Shown here: piece by piece, positions 1 to 9,170 of the stretch
Layout of the letters: every line of letters begins with the position of its first letter
How positions within the stretch are numbered: the stretch's first letter is position 1
NCBI GenBank assembly: GCA_963803735.1
Contig: CAWDNV010000011.1
Span: forward strand, 62,001 to 126,000
DNA: 64,000 nucleotides
DNA from: Palsa-189 sp963803735
GTDB taxonomy: Bacteria > Acidobacteriota > Terriglobia > Acidiferrales > UBA7541
Direction: 5' to 3'
Program-made: the position numbers and the translations under genes
Notes under the pieces: generated by a model
Told to the model about the DNA's origin: nothing
The model's input: the letters and a program-made list of their open reading frames with translations, nothing else
Database searches by the model: none

Positions 1-239
1 CCCTCTAATAAGTAATATCTGTCCTAGCTGCAAATCACTTTTCTCTGCTGAAAGTTACTTCGTACTTCAAAGCGCTGAGCCACTGATGCAGCGCGCGGAA
101 ATGGTATTGCGCGCACGCCCCTAGCTTCATCCCAGTCGCATTCATTCGCGGGCTCGCCCGCGGACATCTTGCTCTATAGCGATATATGTGGTGCGCCCAA
201 TGACCCAATGAGTGGTCCAGCGCCTGCTATGGTGGTTTG
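1..239. other. Left-edge intergenic stretch
   Basis: I see no supported coding sequence here. There is one strong hairpin at 147-162 (7-bp stem CGCGGGC/GCCCGCG with a 2-base loop), but it is not followed by a T-run, so it does not look like an intrinsic terminator. The end of any gene lying to the left is outside the window. Confidence 0.5.
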
Positions 240-268
240 TTGACACGAGGAATTCCGAAGAATAGACT
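240..268 (+). promoter_or_regulatory. Sigma70-like promoter for the beta-propeller gene
   Basis: A perfect -35 hexamer TTGACA (240-245) is followed after 17 bp by TAGACT (263-268), which matches the -10 consensus at four of six positions. A start of transcription near 275 would give a leader of about 55 bases before the ATG at 330. The call rests on hexamers and spacing only. Confidence 0.5.
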
Positions 269-291
269 CGCGCCCAGAGTGGCTGGTAGCC

Positions 292-312
292 TCACGTGAA
301 GAAGTCACGTGA
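292..312. promoter_or_regulatory. Twin TCACGTGA palindromes, possible operator
   Basis: Two identical perfect 8-bp palindromes, TCACGTGA, occur at 292-299 and 305-312, separated by 5 bp (13 bp centre to centre). They lie downstream of the predicted promoter and end just before the ribosome-binding site GGAGGG (315-320). The position would let a bound regulator block transcription or translation. No regulator that would bind them is evident in the window. Confidence 0.35.
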
Positions 313-329
313 GAGGAGGGATCGTGAAT

Positions 330-1622
330 ATGCGTTGGATAGGGACGAGCGCCTGGGTAAGATTGGCCGGCTTCGCGCTATTGGCTTTTTTTGTTGTGTT
401 CTTTGGGGCAGGAGTTTTTCGCGCGCTGCGAGGAGCGCCGACGGAAACGGCGCCAAAATTTAAATTTGATCCGGATTGGCCGAAGCCGCTACCGAACAAA
501 TGGAAAATGGGGGGTGTCACCGGCCTGGCGGTGGATAAGGACGATAACGTCTGGGCTCTCGATCGCCCCAACGATCTAACCGATATCGAACTCGAGGCCG
601 AGCTGAACCCGCCAATTGCGGATTGCTGCAAGCGACCTCCGTCGATGATCCACTTCGATAAGGAAGGCAATGTAATCGGCTACTTCGACCCCCCGCAAGG
701 ACACGGCATGGCGGTGGATAGTAAGGGCTTCGCGTACATCGGGAATGTCGATCACGGGATCGGCAACGTCCGCAAGTATGACGAGAAGACCGGTAAACTC
801 ATGGCCGAATTGCCTCACACGCCTGAAATGCCCCCGGGGGGCGGAGGTGATGGCGGCCCCCTGACTTCAGAACACGTGCCGGGGCACGGCACCGCAGGAC
901 CGGTGGCGGGATTCATCCGGCCAGCCGGAGCTCGGCCTCAACTCTCTCCTGAGGCCCAAGCTGCTCGCCAGGCGGCAACGAAGGCTTTTCGCGAGAAATA
1001 TCCTCCGACAACACCGATGATCGTGGGTGGAATCGAAGAAGTACGATTGGACGAACCAAATCACGAACTTTATGCTGCCGACAATTACCTAGGCGGGCGC
1101 GTGATGGTGTTTGATCTGGACAGCTTCGCGTTCAAGCGCGGTTGGGGCGCCTACGGGCACAAACTGTCTGAAATCACCACCGACGACAAAGATCGCGAAT
1201 ACACCCCGAACGGGCCAATGCCCAAGGAGTTCCGTGGCCATCTGACGCTGAACGTGTCCCATGATGGGCTCGTCTACGGCGCAGATCGCATGGCGAACCG
1301 CATTCAGGTCTTCACGAGGGACGGTAAGTTCGTGAAGGAATTCAAGATGGCGGAATGGACGGCCATCGGCGGTTCCACTGGGGGCGTGATGTTCTCACCG
1401 GATAAGGAACAGCGGATCCTTTACATTTCCGACCTGACAAACAATCACATCTGGTTCCTCAATCGTGAGGACGGCAAGATCCTGGGCCAGATGGGCAGTA
1501 TGGGCGAAAACGGCGGCCAATTCTTCGGCCTGCACATGGAAGCCGTCGACTCAAAGGGCGACATTTATACCGGCGAGGTGTTTGCCGGGGAACGCGTGCA
1601 GAGGTTCGTCCCGGTTAAGTAA
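330..1622 (+). CDS. Membrane-anchored NHL/SMP-30-like beta-propeller protein
   Basis: Predicted 430-residue protein. The ATG at 330 is chosen because GGAGGG at 315-320 sits nine bases upstream; the in-frame GTGs at 309 and 324 are badly placed for that site. An uncleaved hydrophobic segment (about residues 9-32) suggests an N-terminal membrane anchor with the rest outside. The body carries propeller-type repeats such as GLAVDKDDNVWALD and GMAVDSKGFAYIG, typical of NHL/six-bladed propellers, which bind ligands or partners or act as hydrolases. A Pro/Gly-rich linker lies around residues 170-215. No catalytic residues can be assigned, so the function is unknown. Confidence 0.75.
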   Translation: MRWIGTSAWVRLAGFALLAFFVVFFGAGVFRALRGAPTETAPKFKFDPDWPKPLPNKWKMGGVTGLAVDKDDNVWALDRPNDLTDIELEAELNPPIADCCKRPPSMIHFDKEGNVIGYFDPPQGHGMAVDSKGFAYIGNVDHGIGNVRKYDEKTGKLMAELPHTPEMPPGGGGDGGPLTSEHVPGHGTAGPVAGFIRPAGARPQLSPEAQAARQAATKAFREKYPPTTPMIVGGIEEVRLDEPNHELYAADNYLGGRVMVFDLDSFAFKRGWGAYGHKLSEITTDDKDREYTPNGPMPKEFRGHLTLNVSHDGLVYGADRMANRIQVFTRDGKFVKEFKMAEWTAIGGSTGGVMFSPDKEQRILYISDLTNNHIWFLNREDGKILGQMGSMGENGGQFFGLHMEAVDSKGDIYTGEVFAGERVQRFVPVK

Positions 1623-1651
1623 GTCGCAGCGACGACAATCCATTTAGAAAA

Positions 1652-1697
1652 AAGAATCAGCCGCAGGGCATATTAAGTGACCTGCGGCTGGTTCTTT
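1652..1697. terminator. Bidirectional intrinsic terminator
   Basis: A 9-bp inverted repeat AGCCGCAGG (1659-1667) / CCTGCGGCT (1681-1689) is extended by AAGAATC and GGTTCTT at its base, with an A-run on the left and TTCTTTT on the right. It lies between two convergent genes and can serve both strands. Confidence 0.8.
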
Positions 1698-1738
1698 TAT
1701 ATCTGCAGCGTAAGCGAGTGAGCGCTCTTTACACGAGG

Positions 1739-2710
1739 TTAACGGTGACCTCCGCCGATTCCTCCGTGGAATCCGCCTCCACCGTGGAACCCACCGACTG
1801 GACCGCGGAATCCGCCATGCGGTTCAATTCCGTGGCCGTAGGGATAATGGTAATCGCCAAACCCATGGGGACGGCCCCAATAACCGCCGTAGAAAAATGG
1901 CGTCCGATAGACCGCAAATGGAGAATAGAAGGCCCAGCCAAAGGGGCTGTAGAAAACTCCGCCGCCAGGAATGAAGGTGTAGCAGCTAAACCAAGGATCC
2001 CAATACCAGCCCGGTCCGACCCACCCAGGCCCTCCGTTTACGTAAATACGAGCCTGATCCACACTCGCTTCGGATAGATATCCGGAACGCAATGCCGACC
2101 AGCGGAAGAAATCATCCTCGTACTTGCGCGCGTCGAAATCCTCGGCTTTTGGCTTGGCGGTCGCATTCAGCACGAGTTCGCGTTCTTGGCCAAGATCGAT
2201 TTTTTTGTCGTTTACGACGACCTCGGCTTTACCCTTGAAAACGCGGATTGTGCTTTGAGTGCTGTCGAAGTCGTACAGGCCGTTCTTCAGGATTCTGGTG
2301 GTCACACCGTTTACATCCACCCGGACATCGTTGTTCTTGTTGATATCCGTAGCTTCCACCATGGCGCGGCCCTTATCAATTTCAACTTCCGTATTGGCGA
2401 GCCCGGGGTTGACCATCTTCACCGCACTGTTATCGGCAACGCGAAGAAACGTGCCCGGAACAAGCAGAACCTCAACCTTGCCTGCTTGCGTAGTCAGCGA
2501 CTGCCCGGCTCGCAATTGAACTGAGCCTACTGAATTGGCACTGAGGGGTTGATCGTCTATGAACGCTTGGCCCTCGACGTAGTTAACGGTACCCGGCTGA
2601 GCCGGCCGTGAGTTTGGATTCCCATTCTGATTTTGTGCCGAGCCAACAATCGGCAGGAACGTTGCCATCAAGAGAGCAGCAGCAACAGGCAATAATTTCG
2701 TGACTCTCAT
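1739..2710 (-). CDS. Secreted FecR-domain protein with Gly/aromatic-rich tail
   Basis: 323 residues. A Sec signal peptide is clear (positively charged start, hydrophobic stretch, cleavage near residue 25). Residues about 40-190 resemble the FecR domain, a beta-rich fold found in anti-sigma regulators and in many stand-alone secreted proteins. The last 90 residues are rich in Gly, Phe, Tyr, Pro and His (repeats of GGFHGG type), a low-complexity tail common in surface proteins of Acidobacteria. No sigma factor or TonB receptor is adjacent, so a signalling role is not supported. GGGAGA upstream of the ATG is a good ribosome-binding site. Confidence 0.75.
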   Translation of the reverse strand: MRVTKLLPVAAALLMATFLPIVGSAQNQNGNPNSRPAQPGTVNYVEGQAFIDDQPLSANSVGSVQLRAGQSLTTQAGKVEVLLVPGTFLRVADNSAVKMVNPGLANTEVEIDKGRAMVEATDINKNNDVRVDVNGVTTRILKNGLYDFDSTQSTIRVFKGKAEVVVNDKKIDLGQERELVLNATAKPKAEDFDARKYEDDFFRWSALRSGYLSEASVDQARIYVNGGPGWVGPGWYWDPWFSCYTFIPGGGVFYSPFGWAFYSPFAVYRTPFFYGGYWGRPHGFGDYHYPYGHGIEPHGGFRGPVGGFHGGGGFHGGIGGGHR

Positions 2711-3044
2711 ATTTATTCTCCCATTAATTAGATGCTACGCAGGGTGCCCGCGAATTTACTTTCTACATGCTTCCGCCGAGATCCCTCCAGCATTGCGGGA
2801 TCGCTGCTGAGGTGCCAAGGTTGGTGGCGGCTGGGGCGTGCTTCCGCGGAAAACCTATCGGTGCCGCTCGAGATTCCAGCGTGGCCGACTCTGGCCCCAA
2901 GGCACCTGACCAAAAAATTATCGGTTACTCTGCTTCTACTTTGTCCCCGGCTATCTCGGCTTTAAAATGCATCGAAACTAGGACGAGAGATTCATTCTGT
3001 GGGCCTGTCGTGTATTAGGTTAGGATTCCCCGAAAGGAGGGAGC
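2711..3044. other. Divergent intergenic region
   Basis: 334 bases between the FecR gene (leftward) and the UDP-xylose synthase gene (rightward). It must hold both promoters, but I find no -35/-10 pair good enough to place either. The ribosome-binding sites are clear: GGGAGA for the left gene and AAAGGAGGG (3033-3041) for the right gene. Confidence 0.5.
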
Positions 3045-3995
3045 TTGCGCGCGGTTATCACAGGAGGTGCGGGCTTTTTAGGTTCTCATCTGTGCGATTA
3101 CCTTATCGAGCACGGCTGGGATGTGCTTTCGATCGATAATCTAGTTACCGGACGCGAAGGGAACGCCGCGCATCTGGTCAAGCATCCTCGTTTTCGGATG
3201 ATGCGCCATGATGTTTCGCACTATATCGATGTGCCCGGGCCCGTAGACTACGTTCTTCATTTCGCTTCCCCAGCGAGCCCGGTGGATTACCTAAAGCTTC
3301 CGATTCAAACGCTAAAGGTTGGCGCTCTGGGGACCCACAACTCTCTGGGCCTGGCATTGGCAAAAAAAGCCAAGTACTTCTTGGCTTCGACCTCCGAGTG
3401 CTATGGCGATCCACAAATCAGTCCACAGCCAGAAACCTATTGGGGGCACGTCAACCCCATCGGTCCGCGCGGAGTGTACGACGAGGCCAAGCGGTATGCG
3501 GAAGCTATGGCGATGGCCTATCACCGTTTTCACGGGGTGGATACCCACATCGTGCGGATCTTTAATACTTATGGGCCGCGTATGCGCCTTAACGATGGCC
3601 GGGCGCTGCCGAATTTCGTGTACCAAGCCCTTCGTGGCCAGCCTATAACCGTCTATGGGGACGGAAAACAAACGCGCAGCTTTTGTTACGTTTCTGACCT
3701 CATCGAGGGGATTTATCGGTTGATGAATTCTGATGAGCATGAACCGGTAAATATCGGAAATCCGCAGGAGATAACGATTTTGGAATTCGCCGAACGCGTT
3801 CGGGCGCTGCTAGGCTTGGACGTACCCATCATCTTTGAGCCGCTCCCGCAGGATGATCCCAAACAGCGCTGCCCGGATATCAGCAAGGCGAAGCGCCTGC
3901 TCGGATGGGAGCCGAAGGTTAACCTCAACGAGGGGCTGAAGCTGACGTTAGACTTTTTCAGGCAGCAAGTGGCCGCGGAATCAGCGGCGAGATAA
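3045..3995 (+). CDS. uxs: UDP-glucuronate decarboxylase (UDP-xylose synthase)
   Basis: 316 residues, the usual length for bacterial UXS of the extended SDR family. It converts UDP-glucuronate to UDP-xylose using tightly bound NAD. Visible are the NAD-binding GGAGFLG (residues 7-13), the TSE motif (116-118) and the catalytic Tyr145-x3-Lys149 in YDEAKR; the segment FNTYGPRM and the late TRSFCYVSDL are typical of UXS. The start is a TTG preceded closely by AAAGGAGGG. It ends 4 bases from the convergent UDP-glucose dehydrogenase gene, which makes its substrate, so the two form a nucleotide-sugar branch feeding the EPS locus. A related UDP-sugar epimerase is the main alternative. Confidence 0.85.
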   Translation: MRAVITGGAGFLGSHLCDYLIEHGWDVLSIDNLVTGREGNAAHLVKHPRFRMMRHDVSHYIDVPGPVDYVLHFASPASPVDYLKLPIQTLKVGALGTHNSLGLALAKKAKYFLASTSECYGDPQISPQPETYWGHVNPIGPRGVYDEAKRYAEAMAMAYHRFHGVDTHIVRIFNTYGPRMRLNDGRALPNFVYQALRGQPITVYGDGKQTRSFCYVSDLIEGIYRLMNSDEHEPVNIGNPQEITILEFAERVRALLGLDVPIIFEPLPQDDPKQRCPDISKAKRLLGWEPKVNLNEGLKLTLDFFRQQVAAESAAR

Positions 3996-3999
3996 ATCC

Positions 4000-5379
4000 T
4001 CAGAGCGTGAGGACAGTATTGGCGGTCAGGTCCGGCCGGCCAAAGCTGTGATATTCGAAGCCGAGCTCCTTCATCTTTGCAGGTGGCAGCATATTTCGAG
4101 CGTCCAGGATCAGGGGTCGCGCCATCTCCCGGTAGATGCGCTTCCAATCGAGTTCGCGATATTCCTTCCATTCGGTCAGCAAAAGCAAAGCGTCCGCCCC
4201 GTGAGCCACCTCATAGGGATCCTCCACGAAAGCGGCGCCGTTCAGCAATGGACGTGCGCGTTCCATAGCGACGGGATCAGAGGCACGAACCGTTGCGCCT
4301 TCGGCAATCAGGCGTCGCACGACCTCGATCGCCGGCGCAAAGCGCACATCATCGGTATTCGGCTTGAACGCCAGACCAAGGACTCCGACCGTTTTCTCCT
4401 TCACCACCCATAACGCACGGCGCACCTTTTCCACGAACTGGTCGATGCGGCGCTTGTTGACCGCCTCGACTTCCTTGAGCAGCCCGAAATCGATGCCATT
4501 CTTTTCGGCCAAGCGAATGAACGCCTGTATATCCTTAGGCAGGCAAAATCCTCCAAAGCCCAAGCCGGCATTCAGGAAATGCGGTCCAATGCGCGGATCA
4601 AGCCCCACCGCCCGAGTGACTTCCTCGACGTTTCCTCCGAGCTTCTCGCAGAGATCCGCAATCAGATTGGCGTAGGAGATCTTGAGGCCCAAGAAAGAGT
4701 TGGAGGCGTGCTTGATCAGTTCGGCGCTGGCAATCGTAGTCACCAAAAACACCGGCGCAGGGCCGACCGGACATTTCGGTTCGTGAACCGGGCAATGGAA
4801 CCTGCCCTCGAGGAACGGCTTATAAATCTCGCGCAATTGCGCTTCGGATTCCGCATCCTCCACACCTACGACGATGCGGTCAGGATGAAAGAAGTCTGTC
4901 ACAGCCGTGCCCTCTCGCAGGAACTCCGGATTGGAAGCAACTCGAAAGGTGGCGCCTTTGCTGCGGCCATAGACGTGAAGAGCGTGACGCAGCTGCTCGC
5001 CTGTTTGGGCCGGGACTGTGCTCTTCTCGATTACCAGTTTAGGCGACCGGGAAGCAGCCGCTATCTGCCGGGCCACATTGTCGATTGCGGAAAGATCGGC
5101 TTCGCCCGAATCAAGAGGCGGTGTGCCCACACAGATAAAAATGGCGTCGGCAGGGCCGACAGCCTGGGCGCAATCCGAGGTGAACCGCAGCCGGCCGGCA
5201 GCAATGGCGCTTTCCATCACTTTGTCCAGGCCGGGTTCATAAATCGGCAGACGGCCCGCATTCAGCATTCCTATACGGACCGGATCGTTATCCGTGGCAA
5301 TGACGTCATGTCCTGCCTCGGCAAGGCAGCTGCCCGTCACCAATCCCACGTATCCACAACCAATTACGGCAAGACGCAC
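4000..5379 (-). CDS. ugd: UDP-glucose 6-dehydrogenase
   Basis: 459 residues. It oxidises UDP-glucose to UDP-glucuronate in two NAD-dependent steps. N-terminal Rossmann motif GCGYVGLV (residues 7-14), the ICVGTP segment (82-87), catalytic Cys279 in GFGGFCLPKD, and a C-terminal domain with GLAFKPNTDD. A Cys-containing insertion at about 191-210 (CPVHEPKCPVG) is longer than in typical Ugd. It is the first minus-strand gene when read from the left and probably the last of the EPS transcription direction; its product is the substrate of the neighbouring UDP-xylose synthase. Confidence 0.9.
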   Translation of the reverse strand: MRLAVIGCGYVGLVTGSCLAEAGHDVIATDNDPVRIGMLNAGRLPIYEPGLDKVMESAIAAGRLRFTSDCAQAVGPADAIFICVGTPPLDSGEADLSAIDNVARQIAAASRSPKLVIEKSTVPAQTGEQLRHALHVYGRSKGATFRVASNPEFLREGTAVTDFFHPDRIVVGVEDAESEAQLREIYKPFLEGRFHCPVHEPKCPVGPAPVFLVTTIASAELIKHASNSFLGLKISYANLIADLCEKLGGNVEEVTRAVGLDPRIGPHFLNAGLGFGGFCLPKDIQAFIRLAEKNGIDFGLLKEVEAVNKRRIDQFVEKVRRALWVVKEKTVGVLGLAFKPNTDDVRFAPAIEVVRRLIAEGATVRASDPVAMERARPLLNGAAFVEDPYEVAHGADALLLLTEWKEYRELDWKRIYREMARPLILDARNMLPPAKMKELGFEYHSFGRPDLTANTVLTL

Positions 5380-5496
5380 AATAACCTCCCTCGGAGTGAC
5401 CGCTGCGGGACAATACCTCTTCCAGGCAGCAAACCTAGAGGTGCAACCAACTTACACGAATATGGCGTGAGCTACAAATCTGTCGTTGTGCCCTCT

Positions 5497-6714
5497 TTAC
5501 CGTTGGATCACCGAAGGGCCACATACGGACAGGTCAGCCGACAAATCGCTGTCTTTCGATAGTTCGGGTTGGCGGGCCAGCAAGCCACGCAGGCCTAGCC
5601 AAACCAGGCGAGGCTGGTCGCGGCAGATGTGCCAGAGCAGGCGGGCAGCCTCGTCTCGGTTCAGGCGGCTCAACGATCGCCGCATTCTGTTGTTCATCGA
5701 ATCCACAAGGCGGCTGTAATCAGCCTGGCGAAATCCATGTATCGAGCGGCGAATCAGCTTGTGGAGGTCCAGTTCGCGCCGCAGCGCGCGTAATTCCCGG
5801 CTGGAGCCGCCGTTCAAGAACTGTTCACTCACCCCGAGGGCACCTCTAAAACCCGTAACGACGCCTCCGAGGGTGGTCACTTTGACTTGCGCAGCGGCGT
5901 CCCCTACTAAATAAACGCGCCCTTTGCCGATCCGGCGCTCTACGGGAACCCATCCTTCGTAGATTGGGATTCGAGCACCCTGAAATCCGAGAGCCTCAAA
6001 GTGCCGATTTTCCATGAAGCGCTGCAAGCAGCGGCGCGTTTGTTGGCCATCCACACCAATTAGCCCAAGCGCTCCACGTTCTCTGGACTCAGGAATGAGC
6101 CAGTAAAAATATGGGGTGTCGTCTGGAATAAACCAGACCCGGACAGTATCAGAAGGCATACCCGAAGGTAGGTCCACAAGGGCTTGCACCAAGGGCACAG
6201 TGGTTAATCTAGGCCAGCCGGCCGCCCTAGCCACACCGCTATGGGCACCGTCAGCGCCTACAACCGTACTGTACGACACACGCTCATATTGCGCCCCTTT
6301 AGCTTGCGGACCGGTTTTGGAGAGGGCCAGCTCAATGCCGCCCCGACTGCTGGCCTGGAGCGAAGCAAAGCGGCGGCCGAATTCAAGCTGCGCGCCATAG
6401 CTTTGCGCCTCATCGGCAAGAGCACGAATCAATTGTGAACGTTCGATCACCAGATCAGGGCAATCGAGTTGAACCTGAGCTGCCCGCCCGTCGGTGAATA
6501 GTTCGAATCCGCGGATTTCGTTGATGGCGCATTTCTCAGCAGAAGCGCCCAGCAACTTCCGGATTCGATCGGTAACAATCAGAGTGCGAAAAGCGGGGTC
6601 GAGTCGTTCTGCGCGTTCAAACAGCCGTACGCTCCGGCCCTTGCGGGCGAGGAGGAGGGCTGTGAACAAACCGGCTGCAGAGGCACCAACAATCCCTATC
6701 GGATCGTCGGGCAT
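5497..6714 (-). CDS. FAD-dependent oxidoreductase (geranylgeranyl-reductase-like)
   Basis: 405 residues. The N-terminus has the FAD-binding GIVGASAAGL (residues 7-16) followed by a basic/acidic end of the second strand (LFERAE), and a later VYLVGDAAAQVK motif closes the FAD site, as in group-A flavoprotein monooxygenases and geranylgeranyl reductases. A C-terminal helical segment follows. The substrate is not visible; location beside lipid-carrier and sugar genes makes a polyprenyl or lipid substrate conceivable, but that is inference. Start ATG at 6714; the 116-base gap to ugd contains no gene. Confidence 0.7.
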   Translation of the reverse strand: MPDDPIGIVGASAAGLFTALLLARKGRSVRLFERAERLDPAFRTLIVTDRIRKLLGASAEKCAINEIRGFELFTDGRAAQVQLDCPDLVIERSQLIRALADEAQSYGAQLEFGRRFASLQASSRGGIELALSKTGPQAKGAQYERVSYSTVVGADGAHSGVARAAGWPRLTTVPLVQALVDLPSGMPSDTVRVWFIPDDTPYFYWLIPESRERGALGLIGVDGQQTRRCLQRFMENRHFEALGFQGARIPIYEGWVPVERRIGKGRVYLVGDAAAQVKVTTLGGVVTGFRGALGVSEQFLNGGSSRELRALRRELDLHKLIRRSIHGFRQADYSRLVDSMNNRMRRSLSRLNRDEAARLLWHICRDQPRLVWLGLRGLLARQPELSKDSDLSADLSVCGPSVIQR

Positions 6715-6870
6715 GGAACCTTGCTGTGCTTAGGTAAATTTTGCAGCTTAACCTTCCGGAACAGCACCCACGCGGGTAAAACCAGTATAGCGAAGGGCCA
6801 TTCGCCCCAGAAAGTATTCGCCGGGGCAATAGCTCCAAAAGAAACTGTGTGGCCGATCGCAGGAGAGGGT

Positions 6871-7923
6871 TTAGGCGGAAGGCTCAGACCGCGAATCTTG
6901 TCGTTCGTAAGGCAAGCACTCCAGCAATGCGACGGCTGCGATCAGTCCTAAGAGAACGAGCACGGCCAAGCTATTGACCCAACTGGCATTGAGTCTCGTG
7001 GAGAGAATTGCCAAAAATCCACAAGTGGTGCCCATCGCATACAGAACGAGAACTGAAGCTCGGGTCCCCAGCCCTGAATTTGCGAGCCGGTGGCCGGTAT
7101 GATCCTTGCCGGGGCTCGAGAAGGGAACCAAGCCACGCCGCAAGCGCGAGACGGAAACAAGAGCAGTATCGAAAATGGGTACTGCCAGAACGAGGACGGG
7201 TGTAAGCCAAGCTGCGTGTGGCGAAAACGCGCTTACTCGTAACTTTAGGGCCAAAGTAGCCACCAAGAAGCCCAATAGCATTGCCCCACCGTCGCCCATA
7301 AAGATTTTTGCGGGGCTGAAGTTCCATTTTAAGAACCCAAGCGCGGCTCCAAGGACAGCAGCTGAGAGCGTGGTGACCAGCACCTGTCCGTTGAGACTCG
7401 CCAGAATAGCTAAGAACAACGATACGATTGCGGCAATACCCGCGCAGACGCCGTCCATATAATCAAGAATGCTGAAAGCGGCAGTGATGCCAGTAATCCA
7501 AAAGACGGTGAGCGCACCATCAGCCAGGAAACCAAGGCGCCCGGGAAGAACGGTTGAAAAAATGTTTGCGCGTGTTCCAGACAAAAGCACAATCAAACCA
7601 GCGGCCGGCATGGCGAGAAAAAGCTTCACTTGGTGATGCAACAAGCCGCGGTCGTCCAGTGTGCCAACCAGGAGCAGCAATGTGGCGCCAGCCAGGATTC
7701 CAAGAATCTCGCTGACCGTTCGGCTGGGGTAAGACACCAGCACGGCCAGAATCACGGCGGCATAGATTGCGATCCCGCCCAACAAGGGAATCGGTTCCAG
7801 GTGAATTTTTCGCGGGCCGGGTCGATCGACCATCCCGACACGAATCGCGAATTGGCGCACCGGAATAGTAGCCGCGCAAGACGTAATCAGCGCGACTGCG
7901 AAGGTGAGGAATCCTACAGCCAT
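6871..7923 (-). CDS. Polyprenyl-phosphate sugar-1-phosphate transferase (WecA/TagO/MraY family)
   Basis: 350 residues with about ten hydrophobic segments. Members join a sugar-1-phosphate to undecaprenyl phosphate in the inner membrane, the first step of polysaccharide assembly. Family motifs are all present: GTLDDR, LDYMDGVCAG, NFSPAKIFMGDGGAM and the cytoplasmic HTGHRL histidine motif. A MurNAc-pentapeptide transferase (MraY) role is unlikely because the gene is embedded in glycosyltransferase genes rather than in a division/wall cluster. It is the probable priming enzyme of this EPS locus. Confidence 0.85.
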   Translation of the reverse strand: MAVGFLTFAVALITSCAATIPVRQFAIRVGMVDRPGPRKIHLEPIPLLGGIAIYAAVILAVLVSYPSRTVSEILGILAGATLLLLVGTLDDRGLLHHQVKLFLAMPAAGLIVLLSGTRANIFSTVLPGRLGFLADGALTVFWITGITAAFSILDYMDGVCAGIAAIVSLFLAILASLNGQVLVTTLSAAVLGAALGFLKWNFSPAKIFMGDGGAMLLGFLVATLALKLRVSAFSPHAAWLTPVLVLAVPIFDTALVSVSRLRRGLVPFSSPGKDHTGHRLANSGLGTRASVLVLYAMGTTCGFLAILSTRLNASWVNSLAVLVLLGLIAAVALLECLPYERQDSRSEPSA

Positions 7924-7949
7924 GCTCGTTCCAAATCCATCATCGTTCG

Positions 7950-9167
7950 TTAAGAACCTGATTTGGGTCGCGCAGCCTCTTCGGTTACTTCAACAAACTT
8001 CCGGAGTTCACTCAATCTATCATAGGTTTTTGCGAGTTTACGGGCCTGCTGACTCATATAACCGAGACGCTCCGGTGCCTGTAATAGGCGCTGCACGGCC
8101 TGTACTACCTGAGTTGGATCATCCGGGTCAGCAGTAATGCCACATTCATAGCTTCGAGCCAGGCGAGCCACTTCGGCCAGTTCCGTAGCTATGGCCAGGA
8201 TCGGGCGGCCATACGCCAGAATATTGTATAGCTTGCTCGGCACGATCACCCCTTCCAACCCTCGCTTTATCGTAACCACGTGCAAATCGCCTGCGGCCAT
8301 GACAGCGGGAATTCCTGAAGCGGGGAAGAAAGGCAAAAATCGTATGTTTCGGGAGTTCTGGGCGGCCTCCTGGATCCGGATCTTCATTGCGCCTTCTCCG
8401 ATGAACACCAGCCCCACGCCTTCCGATTCGAGCATCTGCGCAGAGTGGATCAGCGTCTGCCACGCTCCAGAAAAGCCTAAATTGCCGGCGTGAATCAAAA
8501 CAAAGCGGAATTCGCCTCGAATCTCGCGCACGATGCCCTGGTTGACCGTGGGCAGAACATCAGGAAATGGCACCGCGTCCCTGATCACAACGATGCGTGC
8601 GGGATCGACGCCTTTTTCGACGATACGTTCGCGCATATCCTCGCCTAGGACGATCACTCTCGCAGCCTGGCGCAAAGCTCGCCTATGAGATGTCTCCCAG
8701 ACGTCGGTCCAACCTCCTTGACGCACAATTCCTGCCGCCAACGCCATATCAGGATATAGATCTCGAATGTTGTAGACAAAGGGGCGACCCAAGAATCTGG
8801 CGACGGAGGCACCTACTATGCCTTCGATCGGCGGATCCGTCATGGCTATTACAACATCTGGATTCATCGACAGCGCCCGCGGAGTCGCAAGCGCAAGGTA
8901 GCTCAGGTAATTCGCCAGCCTTCCTTTCATGCGGAGGCGCGAGAAGGCAGTTGAGCCGACGCGCTCAATTACCAAATTGTTCTCTGTTCGACGCCTCAGT
9001 AGATAGGGATGGTGGTGCTCCACAGGGTCGTATGACGGACGGCCTGCGAGCACGGTCACAAAATGGCGCTCCGCAAGCGCCTCAGCGACGAGCGCCGCGT
9101 TTCTCGCGGTTGCGGCAGTATCGGGCGGAAAATACTCGTTCAGCAGGAGGACGTGCAACGGACGCAT
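7950..9167 (-). CDS. GT4 glycosyltransferase, WbuB/WcaI-like
   Basis: 405 residues, two-Rossmann (GT-B) architecture. The start LHVLLLNEYFPPD with the following Thr/Ala-rich helix, and the C-terminal donor-binding segment GLEGVIVPSKLYNILAYGRP, are characteristic of the WbuB/WcaI subgroup that transfers amino sugars such as L-FucNAc in O-antigen or colanic-acid synthesis. The donor cannot be fixed from sequence. The gene lies 3 bases from the carbamoyltransferase stop, so the two are co-transcribed. Confidence 0.8.
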   Translation of the reverse strand: MRPLHVLLLNEYFPPDTAATARNAALVAEALAERHFVTVLAGRPSYDPVEHHHPYLLRRRTENNLVIERVGSTAFSRLRMKGRLANYLSYLALATPRALSMNPDVVIAMTDPPIEGIVGASVARFLGRPFVYNIRDLYPDMALAAGIVRQGGWTDVWETSHRRALRQAARVIVLGEDMRERIVEKGVDPARIVVIRDAVPFPDVLPTVNQGIVREIRGEFRFVLIHAGNLGFSGAWQTLIHSAQMLESEGVGLVFIGEGAMKIRIQEAAQNSRNIRFLPFFPASGIPAVMAAGDLHVVTIKRGLEGVIVPSKLYNILAYGRPILAIATELAEVARLARSYECGITADPDDPTQVVQAVQRLLQAPERLGYMSQQARKLAKTYDRLSELRKFVEVTEEAARPKSGS

Positions 9168-9170
9168 TCG

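Noticed and set aside
147..162. Hairpin CGCGGGC/GCCCGCG as terminator
   Set aside because: No T-run follows on either strand and the loop has only two bases.
4579..5562. Long plus-strand frame (327 codons) opposite the UDP-glucose dehydrogenase gene
   Set aside because: It is antisense to a clear, conserved gene with Cys279 and a Rossmann fold; no ribosome-binding site or family motif.
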